Part shown: one piece after another, positions 55,579 to 63,808 of the stretch
Layout of the letters: each line of letters opens with the position of its first letter
Position numbering within the stretch: position 1 is the stretch's first letter
From: Nioella sp965215655
Lineage (GTDB): Bacteria > Pseudomonadota > Alphaproteobacteria > Rhodobacterales > Rhodobacteraceae
Direction: 5' to 3'
Length of the DNA: 64,000 nucleotides
Assembly (NCBI RefSeq): GCF_965215655.1
Contig: NZ_OZ244111.1
Coordinates: 310,001 to 374,000 of the forward strand
The notes under the pieces: generated by a model
What the model was told of the DNA's origin: nothing
Databases searched by the model: none
What the model saw: only the letters and a program-made list of their open reading frames with translations
Position numbers and translations under genes: made by a program

Positions 55579-55617
55579 AACAAAGACATCCCTCACGGGC
55601 CAGTGCCCGGAGGGATG
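55579..55617 (-). terminator. Hairpin downstream of the FYDLN-type gene
   Basis: CATCCCTC (55588-55595) pairs with GAGGGATG (55610-55617), extended inward by CGGGC/GCCCG with one bulge. On the minus strand TCTTTGTT follows, so it likely ends the transcript from 56011. Lies in the 255-base gap before tRNA-Ala, where no gene is seen. Confidence 0.5.
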
Positions 55618-55672
55618 CCAGAGATTGCTGATACTTTCGGCAAACCTGCCCCTTTCGGGGAGGGTTGTGGAC

Positions 55673-56011
55673 TTAGCTGTCGTCGTCGTCCGACGCGACA
55701 TCCGCCAGATCGTCGAGGGGGACGCTGTCGTCATCCTCGTCGTCATCCAGCAGGTCATCGTCCAGATCGATGTCATCGCTGTCATCGTCCAGCAGCGCTG
55801 CGGCGTCATCGTCCAGCACTTCTGCGTCATCCGTATCCTTGGCTTGCGCCTTGTCGGCCTTGTCGGCCACCAGCGTGCGCGATGCCTTGCCTGTTTCGAT
55901 CACGACCGTTTCGCCCGTATACGGGCTGACGATCGGGGTCTTGTTCAGGTCATAGAAGCGTTTGCCGGTGGTTGGGCAGACACGTTTGACGCCCCATTCT
56001 TCTTTGGGCAT
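55673..56011 (-). CDS. FYDLN-type Asp-rich small protein (TIGR02300 family)
   Basis: A 112-aa protein. MPKEEWGVKRVCPTTGKRFYDLNKTP is the TIGR02300 N-terminus and YTGETVVIE follows. The second half is a run of Asp with Leu and Ala (VLDDDAAALLDDDSDD and more), highly acidic. Family function is unknown; it is common in alphaproteobacteria. ATG 56011 follows GAAGGGGGTGTC; an upstream ATG at 56059 adds unsupported residues. Confidence 0.88.
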   Translation of the reverse strand: MPKEEWGVKRVCPTTGKRFYDLNKTPIVSPYTGETVVIETGKASRTLVADKADKAQAKDTDDAEVLDDDAAALLDDDSDDIDLDDDLLDDDEDDDSVPLDDLADVASDDDDS

Positions 56012-56123
56012 GACACCCCCTTCAATCATCGCTATCGAGGAATTGCGGTCACCTGCCACAATGTCGGGGGGCTGTAAAGCCTTTCATCGGTCCAATCGTA
56101 CAAAGCCGGGTTGCATCGCGTAT

Positions 56124-56822
56124 ATGAGGAACGAAATCCACATTCTCGGGGGGGATCCGGCGGTTGAAGTGGTGCTGAAGCGCTCGGCCCGGGCGCGGCG
56201 ATTCACCCTGCGCGTTTCACGATCCAGCGGGCAGGTAACCCTTTCGATGCCTTCGCATGCGCCCGAGGCCGAGGCGATCGCCTTCCTGGATGCCCGTGAA
56301 GCCTGGGTCCGCAAGCATCTGGCAGCCAGTCCCGCCCCGGCGCGGCCTGTGATCGGGGGGGCGATTCCCATCGAGGGGCAATTGCGGCAGATCGTGCCCG
56401 GCACCGGTCGTTCCGCGCGCCTGATCGAAGGGCGGGTGGAACTGCCCGAGGGGCAGGAGGGGCCGCGCATGGCGGCGCTGCTGAAGCAGATGGCACGGGA
56501 CCGGCTGGCGGAGCGCTCTGCCCATCACGCAGGCCAGTTGGGACGCAGCTTTGGCCGGATCACCCTGCGCGATACGCGCAGCCGGTGGGGCAGTTGCTCC
56601 TCGCGGGGCGATCTCATGTATTGCTGGCGGCTGATCATGGCCCCGCCCGAGGTGCTGGATTATGTCGCCGCCCATGAGGTGGCGCATCTGGTCGAGATGA
56701 ACCACTCACCGGCCTTCTGGGCCGTGTGTGAACGGCTCTGTCCCGGCTATCAGCCGCACCGGGACTGGCTGCGCCACAACGGGGCCAGGTTGCTGGCCTG
56801 GCGCTTTGACCGCTTGCCCTGA
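56124..56822 (+). CDS. YgjP-like (DUF45) zinc metallopeptidase-domain protein
   Basis: A 232-aa protein. The zinc site is YVAAHEVAHLVEMNHSPAFW (HExxH near residue 187, third His downstream). It is preceded by RITLRDTRSRWGSCSSRGDLMYCWRLIMAPPEV, the WGSC family motif. Members are related to SprT/WSS1-type peptidases and are often intracellular; substrate unknown. ATG 56124 was chosen because earlier in-frame ATGs lie across the divergent FYDLN gene. Confidence 0.87.
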   Translation: MRNEIHILGGDPAVEVVLKRSARARRFTLRVSRSSGQVTLSMPSHAPEAEAIAFLDAREAWVRKHLAASPAPARPVIGGAIPIEGQLRQIVPGTGRSARLIEGRVELPEGQEGPRMAALLKQMARDRLAERSAHHAGQLGRSFGRITLRDTRSRWGSCSSRGDLMYCWRLIMAPPEVLDYVAAHEVAHLVEMNHSPAFWAVCERLCPGYQPHRDWLRHNGARLLAWRFDRLP

Positions 56823-56848
56823 GCGGGGGCTTGTGATCGGGTGACCCC

Positions 56849-57502
56849 ATGCTTTTGACGCAACGCCCCTCCGAAGCGCCGACATCGGCCGCTCATGACC
56901 GCATCTACCGCACGGTGCGTACACGGATCATGCATGGGCAGATGCTGCCCGGCGAAGCGCTGACCCTGCGCGGGATTGCAAAGGAATTCGACGTCTCGAT
57001 GACCCCGGCACGCGAGGCTTTGCGGCGGCTGGTGAGCGAGGGGGCGCTGTCGCTGTCCTCCTCGGGGCGGGTGTCGACGCCGGAGCTGTCCAATGACCGG
57101 ATCGAGGAGCTTGCGGCCATCCGGGCGCTGTTGGAGCCGGAGCTGTCTGCCCGCGCCCTGCCGAGGGCCCATCCGGCGTTGATCGACCGGATGGAGGTGA
57201 TCAACGCCACCGTGGCCGAGGCCGTCGCGCATCGCGATCCGGTGGCCTATATCCGCGCCAACCTGGAGTTTCACCGCACACTCTACCTGCGCGCGCAAGC
57301 GCCGGCGATGCTGGCCTTGGCAGAGACCGTCTGGCTGCAGCTCGGGCCGACCATGCGGGCGCTTTACGGGCGGCTCCGGCGCACCGATCCGCCGCGCCAC
57401 CACAAGCTGATCATCGCGGCGCTGAAGGCGGGGGACGAGCCGGGGCTGAGACTGGCGGTGCGGGCCGATGTGACGCAAGGGCTGCGTTTGCTGGCGAGCT
57501 GA
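56849..57502 (+). CDS. GntR-family transcriptional regulator (FCD type)
   Basis: A 217-aa regulator. The N-terminal winged helix is DRIYRTVRTRIMHGQMLPGEALTLRGIAKEFDVSMTPAREALRRLVSEGAL (residues ~12-60). The C-terminal all-helical FCD domain has IEELAAIRALLEPELSARAL and LEFHRTLYLRA with ligand-binding His. These proteins sense small carboxylates or sugar acids. It is 26 bases after the peptidase gene; the target is unknown. Confidence 0.92.
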   Translation: MLLTQRPSEAPTSAAHDRIYRTVRTRIMHGQMLPGEALTLRGIAKEFDVSMTPAREALRRLVSEGALSLSSSGRVSTPELSNDRIEELAAIRALLEPELSARALPRAHPALIDRMEVINATVAEAVAHRDPVAYIRANLEFHRTLYLRAQAPAMLALAETVWLQLGPTMRALYGRLRRTDPPRHHKLIIAALKAGDEPGLRLAVRADVTQGLRLLAS

Positions 57503-57512
57503 AAAGGGGGGG

Positions 57513-57744
57513 GCCATGCGTACACCCCCTGTACACCCCCCGTACACCATGCGTGCAGACGGAAAGCGGTTTCGCCGCCTGTCGGCGTCGACCCGGGAGC
57601 GGCCCTCCTCAAGCCCCTTCGGGGCCCTCGTCGGACCGCGTTGCCACGGGATATCGGGGAGGTTGCGTGTGGTTGGCAGGGATGTGCCCCGTTGCCCGGT
57701 CGGGACGCCTCCGGCGGAGGTATTTGGGCCAAGATGAAATGGGG
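57513..57744 (+). repeat. Dispersed ~235-bp intergenic repeat, copy B
   Basis: Matches the reverse complement of 1499-1737. It holds GTACACCCC motifs, the exact 26-base block at 57587-57612, TTGCCACGGG, and the palindrome CCTCCGGCGGAGG followed by TATTTGGGCCAAGATGAAA. It sits in the gap between the GntR gene and the convergent SH3 gene, where it may supply a bidirectional terminator. Confidence 0.8.
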
Positions 57745-57749
57745 ATCGG

Positions 57750-58094
57750 TCAGGGAAAGAGGCAGCTGTCAGGCAGCCAGCCGGTTTGGCCGTCGTCAGT
57801 GCGGCAGAGTGTCCAGCCGAGGCAGTGATTCAGCGGGTCGAGCAGGTCGCCCGTCGAGACGGTCAGCTCCGTCGTGTCGAAGGGGGTTGTGATCCGGTCG
57901 CCTTGGACGATCTCGGCAGGCACCCAACCGCCGAGGCCATCGCCGTTCACCACCCATTGCCAGCCGGGATACTCATCGTCGATCCGGCCCGGGGTGATCC
58001 GCTGTCCCGCCGTGACGGCGAGTGCGGGGGCATAGGTTGCGCGCCAGGGTTTGAGGGCGCGCAACCGGGGTTTGTCAGGCGTGGATTGCGCCAT
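57750..58094 (-). CDS. SH3-like domain protein
   Basis: A 114-aa soluble protein with two tandem SH3-type segments: LAVTAGQRITPGRIDDEYPGWQWVVNGDGLGGWVPAEIV and ELTVSTGDLLDPLNHCLGWTLCRTDDGQTGWLPDSCL, each with the WxxxxxxxxxGWVP pattern. It overlaps the lpdA end by 20 bases on the same strand, so is translated with it. Role unknown; no signal peptide. Confidence 0.7.
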   Translation of the reverse strand: MAQSTPDKPRLRALKPWRATYAPALAVTAGQRITPGRIDDEYPGWQWVVNGDGLGGWVPAEIVQGDRITTPFDTTELTVSTGDLLDPLNHCLGWTLCRTDDGQTGWLPDSCLFP

Positions 58095-59463
58095 CGCCGC
58101 AGGCCAGGGCCGCTTCGCGCACCGCTTCGGAATAGGTGGGATGCGCGTGGCAGGTCAGGGCCACGTCCTGCGCGGAGGCGCCGAATTCCATCGCAACGCA
58201 GATCTCGTGAATGAGGTCGCCCGCCGCAGGGCCGATGATGTGGCAGCCGAGGATGCGGTCGGTTTCCTTGTCGACGATCATCTTGACGAAGCCTTCGCCC
58301 TGGAACACGGCCTTGGCGCGGCCATTGCCCATGAAGGAGAATTCACCGACCTTGTAAGCGCGGCCCGAGGCCTTGACCTCTTCCTCGGTCTGGCCCACGG
58401 CGGCCACTTCCGGTGCGGTGTAGATCACGCCGGGAATGACGGAATAGTTTACATGGCCATGCTTGCCCGCGATCTGTTCGGCGACGGCCATGCCCTCGTC
58501 TTCGGCTTTGTGTGCCAGCATCGGGCCTTCGATGACGTCGCCGATGGCGTAGATGCCGGGGATGTTGGTGGCCCAGTGGGCGTCGGTGGCAATCTGGCCG
58601 CGTTCGGTCATCTTGACCCCCAGTGTGTCGAGGCCGAGCCCCTCGGTATAGGGGCGGCGGCCAGTGGCGACCAGCACCACGTCGGCATCGACCTGATGTT
58701 CGCTGTCATCCTTGCGCAGCTTGTAGTTGACCTTGGCCTTGGTTTTGAGCGTTTCCACCGACTGCACGGCCGCGCCCATGACGAAATTCAGCCCCTGCTT
58801 TTTCAGGATGCGCTGGAAGGTCTTGGCGACCTTGCCATCCATACCGGGGGTGATCTGGTCGAGGAACTCGATCACCGTGACCTCGGCGCCGAGCCGGGCA
58901 TAGACCGAGCCCAGCTCCAGACCGATCACGCCCGCGCCGATCACCACCATCTTCTTGGGCGTCTTGGGCAGGGCCAGCGCGCCGGTGGAGGTGACGACGA
59001 TTTTCTCGTCGACCTCGACGCCGGGCAGGGTGGAGGGCTCGGACCCGGAGGCAATCACGATGTTCTTTGCCTCGTGCACGTCGTCGCCGACCTTGACCTT
59101 GCCGGCCTCTGGGATTGTGGCCCATCCCTTGATCCAGTCGATCTTGTTCTTCTTGAACAGGAACTCGATGCCCTTGGTGTTCTGGCCGATCACGTCATCC
59201 TTGTAGGCCAGCATCTGCGGCCAGTCGACGGAAGGGCTTTTGCCCTTGAGGCCCATCTTGGTGAAGTTGTGCTCTGCCTCGTGCAGCATGTGGCTGGCAT
59301 GGAGCAGCGCCTTGGAGGGGATGCAGCCGACGTTCAGGCAGGTGCCACCGAGCGCCTCGCGGCCCTCGACACAGGCGGTCTTGAGACCCAGTTGCGCGCA
59401 GCGGATGGCGGAAACGTAGCCGCCGGGGCCGCCGCCGATGATGATGACGTCATAGCTTGCCAT
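58075..59463 (-). CDS. lpdA: Dihydrolipoyl dehydrogenase (E3)
   Basis: A 462-aa flavoprotein. FAD motif GGGPGGYVSAIRCAQLG near residue 10; redox disulfide GGTCLNVGCIPSKALL (Cys ~42 and ~47); NAD motif VIGAGVIGLELG near 180; ATGRRPYTEGLGL; the C-terminal base CHAHPTYSEA (His ~439/441). It reoxidises dihydrolipoamide of the 2-oxoglutarate (and perhaps pyruvate) dehydrogenase complex. It is the last E-subunit of the odh locus. Confidence 0.97.
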   Translation of the reverse strand: MASYDVIIIGGGPGGYVSAIRCAQLGLKTACVEGREALGGTCLNVGCIPSKALLHASHMLHEAEHNFTKMGLKGKSPSVDWPQMLAYKDDVIGQNTKGIEFLFKKNKIDWIKGWATIPEAGKVKVGDDVHEAKNIVIASGSEPSTLPGVEVDEKIVVTSTGALALPKTPKKMVVIGAGVIGLELGSVYARLGAEVTVIEFLDQITPGMDGKVAKTFQRILKKQGLNFVMGAAVQSVETLKTKAKVNYKLRKDDSEHQVDADVVLVATGRRPYTEGLGLDTLGVKMTERGQIATDAHWATNIPGIYAIGDVIEGPMLAHKAEDEGMAVAEQIAGKHGHVNYSVIPGVIYTAPEVAAVGQTEEEVKASGRAYKVGEFSFMGNGRAKAVFQGEGFVKMIVDKETDRILGCHIIGPAAGDLIHEICVAMEFGASAQDVALTCHAHPTYSEAVREAALACGDGAIHA

Positions 59464-59626
59464 TTTGGATCTCCTTGGTCGTCGTTCCGGGCATGTTTCA
59501 TAGGGGTATGCGGGTGCGACTCCCCTTGCGTCAACCGCTAATGGAAAGTTGCCTCAAAAATTGGGGTGATTTTTTGCCTCCGTTTTTCGAGGGGTGCAGT
59601 TTTGTGATCACAAATGGGTCTGGCGG

Positions 59627-60634
59627 CTACTCGGCGGCGTCCAACTGGCCCGGCTCCAGCGGCGGGGCAGTCCATTCCGCGATTCTTTCAGGTGTCAGAA
59701 TCCGGTCGCGACGTTCATGGAACCAGTGCAGGGCGGCCTGTTCCAGATGGTAGAGGATCAGGTCCTCGCGCAGTTCCTCCAATTCCTCCTTCACCTTCGG
59801 CAGCAGGCGGTGGATCGAGGCATCTTCCACCTCGTTGCGGTTGCAGCGCTGGTAGAAGATCGAGTCCTTGAAGTACTTCCCCAGCCCTTGCGTGTTCGCC
59901 GCGCCACGGTCGTTCTTCATCAGGAAGGTATCGTCGGAGCGGATCGCGTAGTGGTTGATCTGGGCATTGTCCCAGGTCAGTTCCGCCCGGTCCATCTTGC
60001 GGTGGCGTTCATGGGGCGGCTTGAAGAGCGAATCCGAGGTGATCTGCACCCCGCGCGTGTTGTGATTGCGCACTTTGGGCTGGGTCGGGTGTTTGGGCAT
60101 GTGGATCGAGACGGCGGAGAACTTGCGGGCCTTGAACATGGCCTTGTGCAGGCAGGAGTTCCACGCCGGTTCCGCCTTGGCCATGGTGAAGTTTTCCGTC
60201 ACCAGCCCGCCGGGCCATGTCTGGTGCCCGGAATTGCCGAAGAGCCGCCACGCGATGGCGATGCTTTCCGTGGGGGGCATGAGGTCGAGCAGGTCATCCA
60301 CATGGCCATTTCCGCAGGTGACGTTCAGGAACTCGTCGCTGTCCACATGCAGGCACCATTCGGCCAGCACCAGATCATCCACATCCTCGCGGGCGATGCG
60401 GAGACTTTCCATCTGTGGGCGACCCGCGCCGCGCCAGTCGTTGCGCAGGTGGCGGACATAGCCCATCTGCTCCAGCCTATCGAGCATCAGGTCAGTGCCG
60501 TCTGTGCAGTTGTTGGTGACGATCACGGCCTTGTCGAAGCCGATCACGCGGTAATAGGCGATCCATTCCAGCAGGAACATGCCCTCGTTGCGCATGCAGG
60601 ACAGAACCACCTTGTCCCTGTGACGGCTGGTCAT
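59627..60634 (-). CDS. Glycosyltransferase family 2-like protein (paralogue 1)
   Basis: A 335-aa GT-A protein (Glyco_tranf_2_4-like). KVVLSCMRNEGMFLLEWIAYYRVIGFDKAVIVTNNCTDGTD is the N-terminal part and the acid motif is CLHVDSDEFLNV near residue 110. IHMPKHPTQPKVRNHNTRG and INHYAIRSDDTFLMKNDRG follow. It is close to the next gene across the full length, so a tandem duplication. ATG overlaps that gene's stop (60631-60634). No membrane segment; probably cytosolic. Confidence 0.85.
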   Translation of the reverse strand: MTSRHRDKVVLSCMRNEGMFLLEWIAYYRVIGFDKAVIVTNNCTDGTDLMLDRLEQMGYVRHLRNDWRGAGRPQMESLRIAREDVDDLVLAEWCLHVDSDEFLNVTCGNGHVDDLLDLMPPTESIAIAWRLFGNSGHQTWPGGLVTENFTMAKAEPAWNSCLHKAMFKARKFSAVSIHMPKHPTQPKVRNHNTRGVQITSDSLFKPPHERHRKMDRAELTWDNAQINHYAIRSDDTFLMKNDRGAANTQGLGKYFKDSIFYQRCNRNEVEDASIHRLLPKVKEELEELREDLILYHLEQAALHWFHERRDRILTPERIAEWTAPPLEPGQLDAAE

Positions 60635-61626
60635 GTGGCTTTCTCCTCGTCGACGGGAAGGGTCCATTCGGCGATGCGCTCAGGCGTCAAAACGCGGGCA
60701 CGGCGATTGTCCCACCAGATGTTGGAGGCCTGTTCCAGCGTTGCCAGCAGGGGATCGGCGCGCAGGGCGTCAATTCGGTCCTGCAGCTCGGGCAGATGGC
60801 GCAGGATCGACGTATCTTCTCGCCGGTTGGTGTTGTAGCGGCGGTGAAAGGTGGAGTTGAGGTAACGCTTGGTGCCGCCCCGGTCGGCCCCGTCGCCGCG
60901 GTCGTTCTTCAGCAGGAATATGTCCTCGGACTTGATCGTATAGTGGTTAATGCAAGCCCCGTCCCAGGTGAGCTTCTCGCGGTCCATGCCCCGGTGGCGT
61001 TCATGGGCCATGGTATAAAGCGCGGTTGTGTCGATGGCCTCGCCCATGGCGTTGCACTGACTGGCATCGGGGCGCAGCGGGTGCTTGGGCATGTGCACGG
61101 TCATGGTCTGGAATTTCTTCGGCTGGAACAGGGCCTTGTGAAAGGCTGTGGACCAGAAGGGTTTCTTGTCGCAGCGGGTGAAGTTTTCCAGCACATTGCC
61201 GCCGGGCCAGGTCTTGTGGCCGCCATCGCCAAAGGGGCGCCAGGCGATGGCGCAGGCGTCGAAGCCCTGCACCACGTCGATCAGGTCATCGAGGCGGTGA
61301 TCCCCGTGGAAGACGTTGAGAAATTCGTCGCTGTCCACATGCAGTAGCCAGTCGGCCTCGGCCACTTCGGGGACGTCTTCCTTGGCCATGCGCAGCCCGT
61401 GGATCTGCGGGCTGTCAGCCTCGTATCCCCGGTTGCGGATGTGTTTGACCTGTCCCAGTTCCTGCAACCGGTCCAGCATCATGTCGGTGCCATCGGCGCA
61501 ATCATTGCTGATGACCACGATGTGATCGCCGCCCAGGAGGCGGTAATAGGCCACCCATTCGAGCAGGAAAATCCCCTCGTTCTTCATGCAGGACAGGACG
61601 GTGCGGGTTCCAAAGCGGCTGCTCAT
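60631..61626 (-). CDS. Glycosyltransferase family 2-like protein (paralogue 2)
   Basis: A 331-aa paralogue of the preceding entry. Shared positions are TVLSCMKNEGIFLLEWVAYYRLLGGDHIVVISNDCADGTDMM, WLLHVDSDEFLNVF, MPKHPLRPDASQCNAMGEA and the C-terminal TPERIAEWTLP. Start 61626 was chosen at MSSRFGTRTVLSCM; a longer frame runs on antisense into MAPEG sequence and is a shadow. The pair stands between odhB and lpdA. Confidence 0.85.
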   Translation of the reverse strand: MSSRFGTRTVLSCMKNEGIFLLEWVAYYRLLGGDHIVVISNDCADGTDMMLDRLQELGQVKHIRNRGYEADSPQIHGLRMAKEDVPEVAEADWLLHVDSDEFLNVFHGDHRLDDLIDVVQGFDACAIAWRPFGDGGHKTWPGGNVLENFTRCDKKPFWSTAFHKALFQPKKFQTMTVHMPKHPLRPDASQCNAMGEAIDTTALYTMAHERHRGMDREKLTWDGACINHYTIKSEDIFLLKNDRGDGADRGGTKRYLNSTFHRRYNTNRREDTSILRHLPELQDRIDALRADPLLATLEQASNIWWDNRRARVLTPERIAEWTLPVDEEKAT

Positions 61627-61740
61627 CGGCTTGGCCCTTCGTATGACTGCTCGTTCCAGCGCTCTGATGGCGCGTTTGGGCGGAGTATGCCGTGCCCAAG
61701 GGGAAAGGGCAAATGAAAGCGGTGGAGGCAGGGCGGGCAG

Positions 61741-61799
61741 GAAAAATCTTCTGGAAGATTTTTCGGGGTTTTCCTGAAGAATTTTCCGGAAAATTCTTC
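61741..61799. repeat. Two adjacent A/T-rich palindromes
   Basis: GAAAAATCTTC (61741-61751) and GAAGATTTTTC (61754-61764) form one hairpin. A perfect 24-base palindrome at 61776-61799 (GAAGAATTTTCC then its complement) forms the second. The two share similar arms. They lie 10 bases downstream of the MAPEG stop (minus strand) and 114 bases upstream of paralogue 2. Confidence 0.65.
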
Positions 61800-61808
61800 C
61801 TGTTCGCC

Positions 61809-62219
61809 CTAGATCAGCGCTGCGATGAGCATGACGACGGTTGCCCCAAGCCCCACGGACCAAAGAACCGAGCGCCACGGCACCCAGCCAAAGGCATAGG
61901 CGGGCACGTAAAGGATGCGTGCGGCAAGGTAGACCCAGGCGCAGGTGGTGGTGAGGGGGGAGGAGGCCTCGCCCAATGTCACGACGACAACGCCGATGGT
62001 GAAGAGGATCAGGCCCTCGAAATGGTTGGTCATGGCCCTGTGCAGGCGACCCGTGCGGAGGCTGACCTGATCCATCAGCGGTTTTTGCAGGCGGTCGGGG
62101 TCGCGGGGGGACAGGGTCTTGCCAGTGCCAAGCTCCAGATTCGCGGGGATCGCCATGAGGGCGATCTGAACGACCTGCCAGAGCGCGGCGAGGGCAAGGA
62201 CGGTGAGTTCGGGGGTCAT
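61809..62219 (-). CDS. MAPEG-family membrane protein
   Basis: A 136-aa protein with four hydrophobic segments: LTVLALAALWQVVQIALMA; an Arg-rich loop with VSLRTGRLHRAMTNHFEGLILF (the ERxxxAxxNxxE-like MAPEG motif); VYLAARILYVPAYAFG (the RxxYxxxY pattern); and SVGLGATVVMLIAAL. MAPEG proteins include glutathione-dependent membrane enzymes; function here unknown. Confidence 0.87.
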   Translation of the reverse strand: MTPELTVLALAALWQVVQIALMAIPANLELGTGKTLSPRDPDRLQKPLMDQVSLRTGRLHRAMTNHFEGLILFTIGVVVVTLGEASSPLTTTCAWVYLAARILYVPAYAFGWVPWRSVLWSVGLGATVVMLIAALI

Positions 62220-62233
62220 AGAGAAGACCTTTC

Positions 62234-62263
62234 AATGAAAACGGGCAGGGAAATCCCTGCCCG
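62234..62263 (-). terminator. Terminator between odhB and MAPEG
   Basis: CGGGCAGGGA (62242-62251) pairs with TCCCTGCCCG (62254-62263). On the minus strand the stem is followed by TTTTCATT. It would end odhAB messages before the MAPEG gene. Confidence 0.82.
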
Positions 62264-62302
62264 TGACAATTAGTTTGGCGTGAACGCGCGTCACCCTGCG
62301 AA

Positions 62303-63805
62303 CTAGAGATCCATCAGCAGCCGCCGCGGATCCTCCAGCGCTTCCTTGACGCGTACGAGGAAGGTCACTGCGCCTTTGCCGTCGACGATGCGGTGATCGT
62401 AGGAAAGCGCTAGGTACATCATCGGACGGATCTTGATTTCGCCGTTGATGACCATGGGCCGGTCCTGGATCTTGTGCATGCCGAGGATGCCCGACTGCGG
62501 GGGGTTCAGGATGGGCGAGGACATGAGCGAGCCATAGACGCCGCCGTTCGAGATGGTGAAGGTGCCGCCCTGCATTTCCGCCATGGAGAGCTTGCCGTCG
62601 CGGGCGCGGCGGCCTTTTTCGGCGATGGCCTTCTCGATATCGGCAAAGCTCATCTGATCGGCGTCGCGGATCACCGGAACCACCAGACCCTGCGGGGTGC
62701 CGGCGGCGACGCCCATATGAACGAAGTTCTTATAGACGATGTCGGTGCCGTCGATCTCTGCGTTGACCTCGGGCACCTCTTTCAGCGCATGGCAGCAGGC
62801 CTTGGTGAAGAAGGACATGAAGCCAAGACGGACGCCGTGCTTCTTCTCGAACTGGTCCTTGTACTGGTTGCGCAGGGCCATGACCTCGGTCATGTCCACC
62901 TCGTTATAGGTGGTCAGGATCGCAGCGGTGTTCTGTGCATCCTTCAGGCGGCGGGCGATGGTCTGGCGCAGGCGGGTCATCTTGACCCGCTCCTCGCGCG
63001 CGGCGTCATCGGCGCTGACCGGGGCGCGCGGCGCGGTGGCAGGGGCCGGAGCCGGGGCGGGCGTGGGGGCCGCCGCGGGGGCGGAGCCGGCTTTCATCAC
63101 GTCTTCCTTCATGATGCGCCCGTCGCGTCCGGTGCCCTGCACCTGATCGGGGGAAAGACCTTTTTCGGCCATCAGTTTTTCAGCGGACGGCGCATTCTTC
63201 ACATCGGCGCTGGCAGCGGCGGGGGCTGCTGCCGGGGCGGCTGCGGGGGCCGGTGCCGCTGATGCGGCTGCGCCGCCGATCACCGCGAGCTTGGCCGAGG
63301 CGTTCACGGTCGAGCCTTCGGGCGCGACGATTTCAGACAGGACACCAGAGGCCGGGGCGGGCACCTCGACAGACACTTTGTCGGTTTCCAGCTCGCACAG
63401 CATTTCGTCCTGCGCGACGGTGTCGCCGACGGCCTTGAACCAGGTCGAGACGGTGGCCTCGGTCACGCTTTCTCCGAGTGTGGGGACCATGACGTCAACG
63501 GCATCGCCACCCGAGGCAGCGGGGGCTTCGGCGGGGTCAGCGGCCGCAGGGGCAGGGGCTGCGCCTTCCCCAGCCGACAGGGTGGCCAGCAGCGCGTCCA
63601 CACCGACGGTTTCGCCCTCGGCGGCTACGATCTCGGCCAGTGTGCCTGCGGAGGGCGAGGGCACCTCGACCGTCACCTTGTCGGTTTCCAGTTCGCACAG
63701 CATTTCATCCACCGCTACGGTATCGCCGGGCTTCTTGAACCAGGTGGCGACCGTTGCTTCGGTCACACTTTCGCCCAGGGTGGGCACTCGGACTTCTACG
63801 GACAT
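62303..63805 (-). CDS. odhB: Dihydrolipoyllysine succinyltransferase (E2 of 2-oxoglutarate dehydrogenase), two lipoyl domains
   Basis: A 500-aa E2. Two lipoyl domains, residues ~1-77 and ~104-180, each with ELETDK (Lys ~43 and ~148), are joined by Ala/Pro linkers. A peripheral-subunit binding domain carries NAPSAEKLMAEKGLSPDQVQGTGRDGRIMKEDV. The catalytic domain ends with YDHRIVDGKGAVTFLVRVKEALEDPRRLLMDL (His ~471, HRxxDG). It transfers succinyl to CoA. One or two lipoyl domains occur in E2 enzymes; here there are two. Confidence 0.96.
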   Translation of the reverse strand: MSVEVRVPTLGESVTEATVATWFKKPGDTVAVDEMLCELETDKVTVEVPSPSAGTLAEIVAAEGETVGVDALLATLSAGEGAAPAPAAADPAEAPAASGGDAVDVMVPTLGESVTEATVSTWFKAVGDTVAQDEMLCELETDKVSVEVPAPASGVLSEIVAPEGSTVNASAKLAVIGGAAASAAPAPAAAPAAAPAAASADVKNAPSAEKLMAEKGLSPDQVQGTGRDGRIMKEDVMKAGSAPAAAPTPAPAPAPATAPRAPVSADDAAREERVKMTRLRQTIARRLKDAQNTAAILTTYNEVDMTEVMALRNQYKDQFEKKHGVRLGFMSFFTKACCHALKEVPEVNAEIDGTDIVYKNFVHMGVAAGTPQGLVVPVIRDADQMSFADIEKAIAEKGRRARDGKLSMAEMQGGTFTISNGGVYGSLMSSPILNPPQSGILGMHKIQDRPMVINGEIKIRPMMYLALSYDHRIVDGKGAVTFLVRVKEALEDPRRLLMDL

Positions 63806-63808
63806 CTA

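Noticed and set aside
55673..55830. Repeated GTC/ATC-rich stretch considered as CRISPR or tandem repeat
   Set aside because: It encodes the Asp-rich tail of the FYDLN-type protein; spacing is by codon and not by spacer.
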